Assembly (NCBI GenBank): GCA_021397835.1
Contig: JAJFZO010000049.1
Span: 439,001 to 503,000 of the forward strand
Direction of reading: 5' to 3'
From: Moringa oleifera
Lineage: Eukaryota; Streptophyta; Magnoliopsida; Brassicales; Moringaceae
DNA: 64,000 bases
The notes below the pieces were generated by a model. The model was given only the letters and a program-made list of their open reading frames with translations. It had not been told where the DNA came from and ran no database searches. Of the stretch, positions 10,736 through 24,751 are shown piece by piece. Position 1 is the first letter of the stretch, and each line of letters opens with the position of its first letter. The translations under genes were made by a program, and so were the position numbers.

Positions 10736-13364
10736 TTTATATTAAAAATATAGATGTAAAATTTATTTTTATATTTATTTTTAAAATTATGAATACATTT
10801 CGGTCCTACATGATGCCCCGGTAAAGATTTAATATATATTAATATGGGTTATTTATGGGATTGAACTTTAAAATATAATTTTTTTGGCTTATATAATACT
10901 CCAATATAACTTTCAACTAATTTACTCATTTGATACATACAATAAAATTAAAATTATATTTATCAAACAATATTAGATTCTAATTATATTGATAGTGATG
11001 TGTTCAGTATAATATGAGATAAGATAAAAATAACAATATCTTGATTTATTTTAATTTTTTATACTAAAAAATAATACGATGTAACATTTCTTACAAATTT
11101 AGATTATGTTATAGTTATTGATAAAAGAATAATTATTTCAATTTTTATTTAAAAATTTATTTTACTTTATCATTTTTTAACTTAAAAAAATATAAGCATG
11201 AAATAAATTTATAAATATAAAAAATAAATAAGAATTAATTACAAATATTTAACTAATAATATTAACATCTAAAAAAGAGTTTGATTAATTTGAAATGATT
11301 TTTTATTTAAAAGAGCTTAAAAATAAGGATAAAAAATATTATAATATGGATTACAAGTTTGATTTGCATTATAGTTAATTAAATATTTTTTTATTTTTTA
11401 AACTCATATTTATAATTTTTTTAAAAAAATTATTCATTTAAATCACGTGTGAACAAAAAATTAATTTCATTTCACCCTTCAAAGGATAATTTTATCTCAT
11501 TAATTTAAATAAAAAAATTTGTTTATTTTTTCATGAGATAAAAAAATGAAATAACCTTATCCCCATCCAATAAATTTAACATAAAATTTATTCAATTCAA
11601 TCCAACTATATGTCACAAATATGATATCGTACCAATTAGATGAGATAATTAGCCTTCCTCATAGTTTCCTTGGCCAAAATACACTTAAGAAATAAAAACA
11701 TTTTTAGCCAATAAGAATATATATAAATTTTTATTCGCTTTTGGAGAAAGATTTCATGCTTAGTTAATGGAGTTAAATATTTTTTATTGTGTTATTAAGA
11801 AAATTTAAAAATAAAAGATAAAAATTATATAAAACTTTTATGTTTATTTTATATTTTAAACAAACTATAATGTTTAAAAAGTGATAATTTATCGATTTAA
11901 ATTAAATTAAATATTATAAAAATAAAAAAATATTATAAAAATTTAATTTATTTATTTTAGATGTAAACAAATATTTTAACTATTGTGACAAAAAATCAAA
12001 TACTAAAAATAAATTTTTAAAAAAATTTACTGTCAAAATTCTGAAAAATTCATAAAAATAGCTCAAAACTTATTCAAACTTTAAAAATTGAACTCAAAAT
12101 TGCATCGTAAAATTTATAATAATTTTTTAGGTATTTTTAATACTAAAAATATCTTTAATTTTTTATAATTATTTAAGCTGAGATTCAATTAGATCAAAGT
12201 TTAAATTTTTACTTTTTAAATATTAAAATTTGTTTGATAATGTGAGATAAATGTTAAAATTTTATTTAATTTTACCTAAAAATAAAAAAAAATTACTTTT
12301 AAAATCCTATCAAAAAAATTTTACACTGCTTTACAAATAAATCCGGAGGAACAACTAACAAAAAATATTGAATGAAGTGAGTGGACATGATATGTTTTTT
12401 TATTAATATAATAATTTTAAGAATAATATTTTTATATTTTGAATATATATAGATATATATATTAAATAAAAAATTAATTATATATAAAAATTTTGATCCT
12501 AATTGGAATACACATTTTAAAGAAAAAAGAAGCTTTCTGATTTAGATTTTCTAACGACATTTTTGTTAGAGTTTTGTGAAAAATAAACCAACTTCAAGAC
12601 TTTGGGGATACAAATCAGTAGAGATTCCTCTTGAACAATTCTGATTAGTTGGGCTGCCAATTTTGATTTTTTTTCAAAAAGTTATAAGTTATTAAATTTG
12701 ACTTGGATCATTCTTAGAGTTTAGAATTCCAAGTCAATCTACATTATTTTCATCCACCAACTTTTGATTTTATTAAAATTTATAATATAAAAATATAAAA
12801 AATATTTTTATAATATATTATATATAAAAAATTTAATTATTTATTTTATTAAATTATCACCATTACAGTTTATATATTTATTAAATTTATTATTAAAAAA
12901 TATAATTAATAAAGTTTATTTAATTTCTGAAACTAAAATTATCCACACTGACACTACACTTTCCAGTTGGCACTGCCAATAGGGGGACGTGTACAGTTCT
13001 ACTTCCTTGCGAAGGAAGGCATTAATTAGATTTGCTAAGCGACTGGGAGTCTGCGTCAGAGCTTTTACTAAAGTAACCCTCGATTCATGCGGGAATAACT
13101 CGTCAACTGGGTGGTGTTGTCCATTTCTAACAGGGAGTGCACGCTCGTCTACGTTGGATTAAGATCATATCGTCGCTTTAAATCACGGTGACTGGAATAA
13201 TATATGAGCGTTTACACCCTATGAATCATCTTGTGGAGATCAAATCGCACTCTAGGCAATAGCTTATACAAGCCTCTCGGGAATCAGATGACGTGAAAAG
13301 ATCACAAATCGATTAGTAGTTCTCTCTCTCTCTCTCTGGTCAGAGCAAATCCTCCAGGCGAACA

Positions 13365-16300
13365 ATGACCGGCGGTAGAGGGGATGCGCCACTGCCGCCG
13401 GCGGCTAATGGAGGCGAGTTTCTGTTGTCTCTTATCCAGAAACCCCACCAACAGCCCCTGACGACTCCGCAGCCACCATTACTAACTGCGCCGACGCTCC
13501 TCTCCCCACAGCAACAGCAGCAGCAGCAATCTCTTGCTCTTGATCCCGCCATTGCAGCTGTGGGGCCTAGCATCGCCTTCCGTCAACCACAGTGGCCATC
13601 CAACGGTCGCGATCATACTCCTAGCCTTACAAACCCTCCCTGGCCCCACAATCTGTTCCCTCCCTTACATCCTAACTTTGTAGGGTACCCACAATTTCCG
13701 GTGAACCACTTTCCTGCGAACCCATTTATGGGAAATCAAAGACTCCTCGCAGATGATCTTCACAAATTAGGGTTTCCGGGAAACGCAAATTATGCAATCC
13801 ACAACCTAGTTCAGCACGACAAGCAGGAGCCGCAACAGCTCCTTTTTGGTTCTTTGCCACACAACGTTGTTCGAAGGCCTGATGGATTACTGAACGGCAG
13901 TTTATCAGACAATTCCAAGTTCAGTCCAAAAGACAGGGAGCGCGAACCAAGGAATAGGCAGTTAGTGAATTCCAATACCAATTCCAATTTAAGTCAAAAT
14001 TCATCTCAGAATCGGAGTTTTGATTCCTGTGAGCCGGAACGTAAAGGCGCCGGTACCGGCGGCTGGGCAAAGCACCATCATAATGGGAATCACAAGTCCA
14101 CTGTGCCTCCGGGATTTTCTGGTAAGCAGAGAGGAGGGAATTGGGATTCTGCGAGTAATAATGGTATGAGCAGGAGGAAGTCATCCGGCTATAATGTGGA
14201 CAAGGAAAAAGGTGCTCAAAGTAAAGTCAGTGATAGGGCTGTTCATTTAAATGGCGAAGAGGAGAGATTAGGGAGGTTATCAATTGAAGATGGTGATGAT
14301 GTGGGGCTTACTGGACAGCTTGATCGCCCTGGGCCCTCTTCAGGGAACAGTCTGCAATCTGTTCCAGCCTCGGACATTGAGGAGTCACTGTTGGATTTGC
14401 ACAGAGAGGTTCTTGAAAATAGGGACCGCAAGAAACCCAATAGGGATGGTAGGTTGAGAAGGGAGGATGAAGAGGTTGCTGGTTCGTTATTGGCTGAGGA
14501 TGAAGCAGATGGCAATGATGAGAAGAAGCAGCATAGACAATCCCGGGAGAAGGTTATCTTTTATTCCCTATTCCTTTCACAATCTTACATCTTGTTATAA
14601 TCTATCAAATCACATGGTGTATAGATAAGTTAGTAGTAGTAGTGTATTTTATGAAACTGAAAACATATTTGAAACTAAAACTTGAAATAACTTGTTGAAT
14701 GAATCAATTACTGTATGTTTCTTCAACATTATGATTTGTTGGTAAAAAGATGCAACTTTCTGCATATTCATGGGAAAGGATAATTTTTCTCGTCTTGGCA
14801 GTAAAAAATGAAGAAAATTCTTTAGGTTTTAAATGGGGATTCACTTTCTGTTTTGGTTATCAGGAATCCAGAATAGATAGCAGGGGGCAATGGTTGCTTA
14901 GCCAAAGGATGAGAAACTTAAAAAGGCAGATGGTATGTCGTGGCGACATAGATGGACTAAATGCCCCATTTCTCGCAATTTATGAGTCTTTAGTCCCAAC
15001 AGAGGAAGAAAGGGCAAAACAGAAGCATTTATTAGCATTGTTGGAGAAACTAGTTAGCAAAGAATGGCCCGGGGCTCGATTGTACCTCTATGGATCCTGT
15101 GCTAACTCATTTGGAGTTTCTAAAAGCGACATTGATGTTTGCCTTGCTGTTGAGGATTTGAATCTCGACAAATCTGAGATCCTGTTGAAGTTGGCAGATA
15201 TTCTGAAATCAGATAATCTCCAGAATGTGCAGGTAAGCAGATTGTTTTGCTCTTTTGTCTTTCCTGCAACAGAAAAAATTTAAAGAGTTAGGTGCTGTAG
15301 AACTTCTGTAGTTGAAACCATGTTTGATGTGTTGTCAACTGGTCAAATGTTTTGTTTACGTTTCAGGCTTACAGCTACCTATTGTTAGATATATGTCACC
15401 AGATAGTCAATTTCTTAAATTCTGAGGGGAAAATTTTCATCTTGTACATTTTAAACTAGGAAAATATGGAAGATTTTCGTCCATGATGCTTAGATGAGGA
15501 ATAGGCATGGTCTCTGTACTTTAGTATCATTGATACGAGTTCTTTAAGCGTTTCTTTAATTTCGTTATCTGCTTTTTAGGAAAATCTACGATATTTTCAA
15601 TTGCTTTTGATTCCATCAATCAACTTTTCTATATGTATGCTTTTGGTGAGTCTTAAAACAAGTTTCCTATGGTGTAATTCTGAGGACTGTGATCATTTAG
15701 AAATTGGGAAGGGTAGGAAAGGCCAGATCATCATTCTTCTCTTCAGTCGAATTGTTTATTTAAAAATCAGCTCCATATTTAACCTCATCTTGAAATGCTT
15801 TATATCAAGTTCATGCTGTACTATAAGTTATTCTTGATGTCAAATTCTCCTAAATTATGTGTTACATTATCTTATGAATCTTGTGAGTGGCCCACATTTT
15901 GGTTACCCTTTACCACAAATTCTTGGCTATCTGATGAAATACCCTTGGGTGCTAGTTTGTATTTTTGCATCCCTTGACTGGCTTGTGGACAGTAAAAGTA
16001 GGTGTCCTGGTGCTCGTGTGAAGCCGACATACACCTTGTTTCAGGATAAATACAATCCAGTTAATGATTCTGTCTGTCAAAGAGTCATGATTCTAATGTG
16101 AGGTAGCCAGGTATTTGATACTGTAATGAAAATCATATGTTAAGATGGTCACAGGTGCCTCTTGTTACAAATGCCAGTAGTAATAACTAGGTTGTAAGGA
16201 AAAAAATTATTAGTTGTTTTTTTTTTTAAAAAAATTGGGTTCATTTTAGCTCAAATGGCTGTCTTATTTGATTATTGTATCCAAATGTAGGGTACATCTG

Positions 16301-18405
16301 TATTGTGGGCATTAATTCACCTAAAAAACCAGGAAAGACTTGTTGATACTGTGGAATGTCTCACTAGATGTTTGTCAAATACAGGCATTGACGCGTGCTA
16401 GGGTCCCGATAGTAAAGCTTATGGATCCAGCAACTGGAATATCATGTGACATATGCATAAACAATGTTTTGGCTGTCGTGAACACGAAACTTCTTCGTGA
16501 TTATGCACAGATAGATGCAAGATTACACCAGTTGGCTTTTATTGTGAAGCATTGGGCAAAGTCAAGAGGAGTTAATCAAACTTATCAAGGAACCCTGTCT
16601 AGCTATGCGTGAGTTTTATTTTAATGCTATATTTGTAATTCCATGTTTTATTACAAAATATGAGTTGTAAATGTCAGTGAGGGTATGGTCATTATTAGAT
16701 CGCTTCACCAGCTTTTGGTGGCAAAAACACAAAGGTAGTACTGCCTAGTTATGGTAGGACTCCATATATGGCCAATATTTTATTTCAACTCGAAGTGGTG
16801 AAGAAGTCTATTGTGGCAAGTTACAATTTTTACATGCCCCAGTCATTTATTTTATGAACTAATATGTAGTTCCTCTTCAGGTATGTTTTGATGTGCATTC
16901 ATTTCTTACAGCAGCGTCAACCTGCCATCCTTCCATGCTTACAGGTGTGTATTCTTCTATATCTTTGTTTTTGTTTCTCTTTTTCCTTCTCCATCATTTT
17001 GTTTGGGAGGTATGTGTAGGTATTAGTATGGTTGAAGTTGTTCCTGCCTGAGCAATTTTATGGTATCAGTGGTGTGCATCATATGCTGTAAAATTTATGG
17101 GAATATATTTCATATGTTGGTAGAAATAGTTTTCCCGAACTGGATATTTCTATTAATTCTTAACCCGTTGGAACTGCTATAGTTCTGTGAGGGGAATACC
17201 AAAAAAGAGTATGATGCATTGTGACCCCTAGTAAAATGCCTTACTGTCCATCGGATTTTATTTTATCTTTCTGTTGGTGTACTGTGTTAATGGAATGCTT
17301 TTGTAATTGACAGAAATGTTATCAAGCAACAACTTACTAAAATAATCCATTTTTCTATATGTATGGGGTTTTGGTTTGTCAATCTTAACTTTCAAAATCC
17401 CGTTGAACACTCACGACTTTTGGCAGCTTTGGACTGTCTGCATGCAGTCTATCATCTTGAGTATGCTAATATTTATTGGTGTTTGTTAATTCCATTCACT
17501 GTCAATTCTCTTTCAGGGAATGGAGACAACATACTCGGTGACTGTAGATGATATTGAATGCTCTTACTTTGATCAAGTTGAAAGACTTCGCAATTTTGGA
17601 TCTTATAACAAAGAAACCACTGCTCAGCTGGTGTGGGCATTTTTTAATTATTGGGCATACCGACATGATTATGCAAATGCAGTAGTATCTGTCCGAACAG
17701 GAAGTATACTCAGGTGAGATCCAAACTGATGTGTTTTTTAACAATTCTATTTGCATAACTATGAGAAAGAATATGAAGCAAAGGGAACCTGTATGAAGTT
17801 TTATTTTTTTGATGAAGTTATACAAAATATTCAATTCAGTTTGTACTCAGCCGTGGTTGTTCTTTGATGTTCTAATTCTTTTACCATCACTCATTATGCA
17901 TGGGTGTTTGTATCTCTATTATATATTGCTTGTTTAACAGGCAGTAATACTTATATAGCAATTGGGTTTTAAATGCAAATACACTTTACAGTAGCGTAAT
18001 AAGTTGTGAGTAATGATTATTAATTGGGTAACATGGTGAGGTAGAGATTTTCTATCTTCTCCATATTTCACCATGATTGTTGAAGGATTTTTGTTGCAAG
18101 TGAGTTGTTGAAACCTGTTGGCCAAAAATTTTAAGAGGTCTTGTTGAAGGGTTATCTGATGAAACTCAACTGAGACATCTGTTTATTTTTGCAGCAAACG
18201 TGAAAAAGACTGGACGAGAAGGATTGGAAATGATCGGCATTTGATATGCATAGAAGATCCGTTTGAGATATCCCATGATTTGGGTCGAGTGGTGGACAAA
18301 TTCAGCATAAAAGTTCTGAGAGAAGAGTTTGAACGAGCTGCTGATATCATGCAGCATGATCCGAATCCTTGTGTGACACTTTTTGAACCCTACGTGCCCA
18401 GATAG
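13365..18405 (+). CDS. URT1: UTP:RNA uridylyltransferase URT1
   Basis: Terminal nucleotidyltransferase that adds uridines to deadenylated mRNA tails. Six exons, all with GT-AG junctions and matching phases: 13365-14552, 14864-15232, 16385-16608, 16881-16944, 17517-17713, 18195-18405; 750 residues. The first 396 residues form a low-complexity Gln/Pro/Asn/Ser-rich region carrying [15 protein letters not shown] near the start and VPPGF; in Arabidopsis URT1 the disordered N-terminus binds DCP5 and poly(A)-binding protein (family knowledge). The catalytic core follows: GS (473-474), DxD at Asp485/Asp487 in KSDIDVCL, third Asp541 in GISCDICIN, then the PAP-associated domain with [15 protein letters not shown] and ICIEDPFE. 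It is close to the Arabidopsis length of about 764. Its position between the carboxylesterases and HPPR matches At2g45620. The exon-1 donor (AAG|GTTATC) is weak, but the reading frame demands it. Confidence 0.94.
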
Positions 18406-20608
18406 TTAAAACCTTGTTTACGGGAAGACGTAATTATGATCTAAAGTTGGTTCAGCATGTAGGGTGAGTCTGCCCTCTTATCTCATATAGTCATCTTTTT
18501 ATGTGCCTATATTATGTATTTGGGGTTTTGAGGTCTTTGTTTATAGGCCCCAAAGGTGGATAGAGCTTTAGGCTTATAGGACTCAATAATCAGAATTTCA
18601 AGTTGGTGGGTTTTTGTACATTAGTTTTTGTTTCATTTTGCTGCCGTAAATCAGCAGTATCGGTAAATTGCCTCATTTTTATTTACTTAGGTAAATTGCT
18701 TTAAGTGAAGAATTTATGCCATCTTAACATGAAGAAGGAAAAAAATCAGGTAGTTTAAGAATTGTTGCCATGAGCTATGGAAGTGGAATGATGCCCATGG
18801 GTATTAACGGGAAATCTAAAACTGATAACAATATCTTCTTTAGTACAGGGGCTTAGGTCCTTCTGTCCTAGAATCAAAGGGAATTAAAAAGATAAACAAA
18901 TCAAAACATAACTGCAACATGGAAGCTTATGTAGTAAAATTATGATTTTTAATAATGTTTAAATAAATATCAATTTATCAAATTTTATAAAAAATTAGAA
19001 AATATTTAAATTAAATTTTTTATAAGAAATTTTGATATTAAATTTTTTATTAATGTAAGAAAATATTTAAATTACTTTAATAAAAATATTTTAAAATTTT
19101 TGAGTATTGAAAATATTTTTAAAAAAATTTATACTATTAAAATTTTAAAAATTTTATTTAAAAAATAACTTAAAAGTTAAAAAATAATTTAAATTTAAAA
19201 AATTAACTTGAAATCAAATATAAAATTTATATGAGTAATTTTTAAAGTATTTCGATAATAAAAATATTTTCAATTTTTTATAAAATAATATTTATTCAAA
19301 GATTTTTTAAAAGTTTGTGTTTGGGAAGGTTTTATGTGATATTTATTTTATAAATAATTAAAAATATATAAAATATATTAAAAAATTTTAAAATTTTTTA
19401 ATGATAATATTTTTATTTATATATTTAAAAATAAATATAATATAAAACTACAACAAATATTATTTCTTCTAAAATTAACCTTGAATTTAAAAATGTATTC
19501 TAATTGAACTTAATTGATTAAAAGTAGTTAAATTAGACTTTGATTCAAATTATAATAAGAAATTAAGCATACTTTTATTATTAAAATACTTAAAAATAAT
19601 TTAAAAATTTTTATATTTACTTAATTTTGAATAATTTTTTATTCAGTAGTTATTTATACATAATTTTTATTTATAGTAAAAAATTAAAAAAATTTAATAC
19701 CAAAAAAATTTATGTTTTTGTGATGATAACTTAAATATTTTTTTACATCTTAAAAAAAATTAAGTCAAAATCCATAGTATAAAATTCTCAATTTAAATAT
19801 TTTTTAATTTTTTAATAAAATTTAATTTGATTTAATTTGATATATTAGAATTTAATTTATTTTTAATTAAATAATAAATTTAATTTAAATTTTTTATATT
19901 TGAAAAAAAAACTTATAAGTAGTGAATTTTATTACAGCAAGTGTTAGGATAAACAATTGGTCAGGTCAAGTCTCTATCTCTAAAATCATGGTTCAAACTC
20001 CTAAAATCTCAATGAAGCTTTTACAATAACTGGTTGATCCATTTTATACTAATGAATTTGATATGTAATTTTATTTGCTTATTTTTAAAATAATATAAAT
20101 AATTAAGTTAATTTTAATATACAAAATAAATTTAATAAAAAAATAAACTATTACCTTTAAAATTTTAAAATATTAAGTTTATAACAAATTTAATAAATAT
20201 TTTATGTGCGATATTGAAATTATGAAATTAATAAATAATATATATTATCATTTAATTATAAGATAGATTCTAAATAATATTAGTAGCACTAAGTTAAAAA
20301 ATAAATTTACTAATTTTATTTTATAAAATAAATTTTATTAAAAATATATAATATTATTTTTTATTGATTAATTATATGTATTTATAAAATTTATTGTATA
20401 TATTAACTTAAATTTAAAAGAGTTAAACTAATCAAATTTATTAATTTTCTTAATTAATTTTATTGGATGGATTTATCCATGGATTCAACTCAAATTCACT
20501 TATTAAATGAATCAGGGTAAAATCTATTAACCCGGCCCCTGAGTCACGGGCCCAACGATGAGCCTGTGGGTGTTCCTGCTCGTCCCGGTGATCTCCTCCA
20601 GATGCGGA
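18406..20608. other. Spacer, AT-rich from 18.9 kb
   Basis: The 3' flank of URT1 to about 18900, then very AT-rich DNA with repeat fragments to about 20460, then a GC-richer 150 bases leading into the HPPR pseudogene. No gene seen. Confidence 0.55.
19716..19870. repeat. AT-rich dispersed repeat, copy 3
   Basis: Matches the shared order TGTGATGATAACTTAAATAT, TTTTTTACATC, ATAGTATAAAATTCTCAATT, then TAAAATTTAATTTGATTTAA, as in copies 1 and 4. Highly diverged. Confidence 0.4.
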
Positions 20609-21851
20609 ATGGATAATCATGAACGCCAGCCACAAGACCTGCCGCAAGTCCTTGTAATCGAGCCGCCGGAAATTCTCACACTTTTCGGGGACAAATTCCC
20701 CTCTGTCAAATTCCAGCTCCTCAAAGCATATGAATCCCTGCTCCCTCTACACCAGTTCTTGACAGCCAGAGCCGTCTCTGTCCAAGCCGTGCTGTGCTAC
20801 GGCGGGTTCCCTGTCACCCCCGACCTTCTTCGTTCGCTTCCCGCACTGCGGCTTATTGTCCCAGCGAGCATCGGCGTCGACCACATCAATCTGGCGGAGT
20901 GCAAATGGCGCGGAGTCGCTGTCGCTAAAGCAGGAAATGTGTTTTCCGATGACTGCGCCGACGCAGCGGTGGGGTTATTGATCGACGTATTGAGGGAGAT
21001 CTCCGCTGCTTATCGATACGTGAGACGGGCTTTGGCCTCTCAAAGGTGACTATCCTCTTGTTTCTATGGTTCTCATCTGTCTTTTCCCTTTCGACCTTCT
21101 GTTTATTTCCAGTAAGGAGAAATTATCTCTAGGCATGAAGCATAAGTGGAATTTGAAGAAATTGTGCTTGTCGACACAGAAAGTTTGATAACAGTATCAT
21201 GTCAATATCATTAGAAAATTTCAATTTGTCGGTTCTCCTCAAGATTTCGTCAAATTGTTCAGCTCTAGGAGAATGATCTTTCTCATAAAACACATGGAAC
21301 CAGTCACAGAGTTCTTTTTCCTAATTCACAACATTGAATCTATTTCAGTTGGGAGGCAAATGAGTCGTAGTTGGACTTGGAAGCATCAGTTTACAAGTGG
21401 CTAAGAGGCTTGAGGCCTTTGGGAGCACCATCTTGTACAATTCAAGGAAGGCAAAACCATTTGTTCCGTACCCTTTCTGTTCTAGCATTCACGATCTCGC
21501 AGTTGATAGCGATGCTCTCATCATCTGTTGCGCATTGACTGCACAAACTCGCGACATGATAGACAGAGAAGTCATGTTAGCTTTGGGAAAGGATGGAGTC
21601 ATCGTCAATGTCGGACGGCGTGCCATTATCGATCAGAAGCAAATGGTCGAGTATTTGGTGCGCGGTGAGATCGTAGGTGCTGGTTTGGATGGTTCGAGAA
21701 CGAGCCTGATGTGCTTGAGGAGCTGTTCGGCTTGGAAAATGTAGTGTTCTCACCTCATCGAGCGGGTTCCACCACTGAGTCGTACATCTCTCTTTGCCAT
21801 CTTGTGGTTGCAATCTTGGAAGCTTTCTTCTCGCCGGTCATGGATGACTGA
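20609..21851 (+). pseudogene. Broken HPPR/hydroxypyruvate reductase paralogue
   Basis: Tandem pseudogene of the intact gene at 23211-24532. Homology runs from the ATG at 20609 (M-D-N-H) to the same M-D-D-stop ending at 21851. Lesions seen by alignment to the intact copy: a 2-base deletion near 21026 (GAGACGGGC for GAGACAGGGGC) that shifts the frame to a stop at the TGA near 21046; loss of the exon-1 donor sequence; an in-frame TGA at 21361-21363 where the intact gene has CGA; a 3-base loss just after it; a 1-base deletion near 21691 within GLDVFENEP; and loss of about 18 bases near 21834. The tract VNVGRGAI also reads VNVGRRAI. Several independent lesions make an assembly error unlikely. An upstream in-frame ATG at 20558 adds 17 residues without family similarity. 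Confidence 0.9.
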
Positions 21852-23210
21852 AAATACAGGTTCCTCTTCTTTTTCCATCGTCACGTATCCTTGCCACCAT
21901 TTCCTCTGTTGAGCTCATAGCAAAAATGGGCGATTATGGGTTTGCAGTTATCGATCCTTTGTATTTAATTTAATATATTAGACTTTGAACATCAGAATTT
22001 ATTTATTTATTAATAAAATTTAAAGTAAAACACCTTTTAATATGAATATCGAACTATTTATTAGTTTAAATATATTTTAATATTTTAATTTAATTCAATT
22101 TAAATTTTATTAAAAAAATTAAGAATTGCAATATAAAATATTTTTTAATTTAAAATTTTTCATAAGCTTTTAAAAAATATCAATTATCATCATAAAAAGT
22201 TAAAAAATTTATGTTGTTGATATTCTGAGAAACTTAGAAGAAAATGATCTGTGACTAAAAATAGTTTAAAATTGAGGGATAATAAAGTTTATTTATCTTT
22301 TAAATATTTTAATAATAAAATATTAGTAATTTTTTATAATTTAATGTTTAAACTGAATTAAATTAAATATTAAAAATATAATAAAATTAATCGATATTTG
22401 AAAGTGAAAAATTTTATATTTTTACGTGTTTTTTTATTTATAAAAATTATGGTGTGCATGTTAGCCTAAATTCAAATTGTAACTTAAAACTCCATAAAAT
22501 CAATTTAGGGGTAATTCTATAGAACCAGTCCAAAACTTTACAACATAACCTATTTTTGATTGAATTGATAAAAAGTCTCGAGAGTTAAAGTTATTAAAAA
22601 AAATAAAATAGTATAATTTCAAATAAATTAAAACTTTTTATTGTTAAAATAATTTAAATGAATTATTTATTTTATTTTAATTTTTTAAAATTTAAATAAT
22701 TTTTGTATAATTTTTATAAATTGTGAAACTTTTTATAATGGTAACTCGAATTTATTACATTTATGAAGAATTTTAAATTAAAATTTACTGTATAAAATTT
22801 TAATTTGAATATTTAATTTTTTATAAAATTTAATTTAAATTAAATTAACAGATTAATATTATTAATTATTTTTAAATATAAAAATTTAATTAATAATATA
22901 AAATAGATATTTATTTTTAATAAATTATTTAAAAATTTGATTATTGTGATCAACCAATAACTTGTAAGACTTTCAAAAAAAAGAAGAAACTTTTAAAACT
23001 TTTTTAAGCATTAAATTTGTGTTATGATACGATTGGATGTAGCATGAGAAAGAGCATGTGAAGTCGCCCACATCTGAACTCACCCTTTTACAAAGAACCT
23101 GCTTTTATCTGTTTCATTCTTGCCCGAGAGCAGAAGATTAAGGCCGTGAGATTTAATTCTACGTCTACACGGCGTTCTTGCTTTACTTGTTTATCTTCCA
23201 GAATCGCCAG
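21852..23210. other. AT-rich spacer between the two HPPR copies
   Basis: The 3' flank of the pseudogene to about 21960, then AT-rich repeat-like DNA to about 23000, then a short promoter-like stretch before the intact copy. No coding frame. Confidence 0.55.
22731..22870. repeat. AT-rich dispersed repeat, copy 4
   Basis: Shows TTATAATGGTAACTCGAATT, then AAATTAAAATTTACTGTATA, TTTAATTTGAATATTTAATT and AATTAACAGATTAATATT in the same order as copies 1-3. Lies between the tandem HPPR genes. Confidence 0.4.
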
Positions 23211-24532
23211 ATGGGATCATCGCCCAATGGCCCTAATCTTACTCATCAAGACCTGCCGGAAGTCCTAGTCATCAAGCCGCCTGCAGTCCTCGCGCTTTTC
23301 GAGGACAAATTCGCCTCCGCCAAATTCAAGCTCCTCAAAGCATACGAATCGCCTCTGCCTCTGGAACAATTCTTGATTGCCAGCGCTGCCTCTGTCCAAG
23401 CCGTTCTGTGCTCCGGTGCCTCCCCGATCACGGCCGACTTGCTCCGAGTGCTGCCCTCGCTGAGGCTTGTTGTCACCGCGAGCGCCGGCCTCAACCATAT
23501 CGACTTGGACGCCTGCCGGAGGAGCGGAATCGCCATCGCTAACGCCGGAGAGGTGTTTTCCGATGACTGCGCTGACTTGGCGTTGGGGTTGTTGATGGAT
23601 GTTTTGAGGAAGATCACCGCCGGTGATCGATACGTGAGACAGGGGCTTTGGCCTCTCAAAGGCGACTTTCCTTTTGGGTCTAAGGTACCTCATCTTTCTT
23701 TTCCCTCTCTGACTTCTTATTTATTTTCACCTGCATTGCTTGTAAGGTGAAATAATCTCTTGGCATAAAGCATCACTGCAGTTAAATCGGTTTTGCAGTT
23801 TATGTATGCATCTTTGAAACAATGGAATTGATAACGATGACCTCACGAAATTCTGCACTATCAAAGATAAAACGTTGATTTTAGTATTATGGCAATACTA
23901 CCAGTAAAAGATTTGAATTTATGATTCTCCCTTAAACTTGTCAAAATTTTCACCTTTCTGAGTGCTTTGTCATACAAACAATTGGACCTAGTTTAATTTA
24001 ATTTCAGTTGGGAGGCAAACGAGTTGGCATAGTTGGACTTGGAAGCATTGGATTACGAGTAGCTAAGAGGCTCGAGGCCTTCGGGTGCACCATCTTGTAC
24101 AACTCAAGGAAGAGAAAACCATTTGTTTCATACGCTTTCTACTCAAACGTTTGCGAACTCGCAGCTGCTAGTGATGTTCTCATCATCTGTTGCGGATTGA
24201 CTGATCAAACTTGTCACATGATTAACAGAGAAGTCATGTTAGCTCTGGGAAAGGAAGGAGTTATCATCAATGTAGGACGAGGTGCCATTGTCAATCAGAA
24301 GCAAATGGTCGAATGTTTGATGCGTGGACAGATTGGAGGTGCTGGCCTGGATGTGTTTGAGAACGAGCCTCATGTTCCTGAAGAACTCTTTGCTTTGGAT
24401 AATGTTGTGCTCTCTCCTCATCTTGCTGCTTTCACTTCTGAGTCGTTCATTGCTATGTGCGAGCTTGCCGTGGCAAACTTGGAAGCTTTCTTCTCAAATG
24501 AACCCTTGCTTTCTCCAGTAATGGATGACTGA
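23211..24532 (+). CDS. HPPR: Hydroxyphenylpyruvate/hydroxypyruvate reductase (D-2-hydroxyacid dehydrogenase)
   Basis: NAD(P)H-dependent D-isomer-specific 2-hydroxyacid dehydrogenase of the plant HPPR/HPR3 group, which reduces 4-hydroxyphenylpyruvate, hydroxypyruvate or glyoxylate, most likely in the cytosol; the preferred substrate cannot be read from sequence. Two exons, 23211-23684 and 24008-24532, phase 0 GT-AG, 332 residues. The start is the ATG at 23211; the in-frame sequence upstream has no ATG. The Rossmann motif VGIVGLGSIG has GxGxxG at 168-173. The catalytic triad is present: Arg249 in NVGRG, Glu278 in FENEP, His296 in SPHLAA. The N-terminus ELLKAYES-type motif reads FKLLKAYESP. Length fits the family (about 310-340). 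It follows a broken tandem copy and lies where Arabidopsis has At2g45630. Confidence 0.92.
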
Positions 24533-24667
24533 AAATACAGGTTAATTACTCCTTTCTCCATAATAATGTATCCTTTCAAGCCATTTGACTTGTGATCCAT
24601 CTGTTAAGATCCTGCCCTGGCCAAAGTGGGTGTTTCTGTTTTCTCACTCAGTCATTCTTAACCTTTT

Positions 24668-24751
24668 CTGACCAGGTTGTTGATGGTTATCGTATTTAGA
24701 CATCCATTTCTGATCAGGTTGTTGATGGTTATTGTATCTAGACATCCATTT
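24668..24751. repeat. Two 42-bp tandem copies
   Basis: A 42-base unit starting CTGAYCAGGTTGTTGATGG and ending GACATCCATTT occurs twice head to tail (24668-24709 and 24710-24751) with three differences. It lies just past the end of the intact HPPR gene, possibly in its 3' untranslated region. Confidence 0.88.

Larger units (their letters stand above)
8000..13364. other. Long AT-rich spacer with decayed repeats
   Basis: About 5.4 kb without a credible gene. From 8160 to 8560 composition is mixed (several GC-rich blocks). From about 8620 to 12950 it is extremely AT-rich and full of A/T runs, with fragments resembling the dispersed repeat seen in other spacers of this window. From 12960 composition returns to normal and ends in a (TC)9 tract (13321-13338) in the leader of the next gene. 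Confidence 0.6.
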
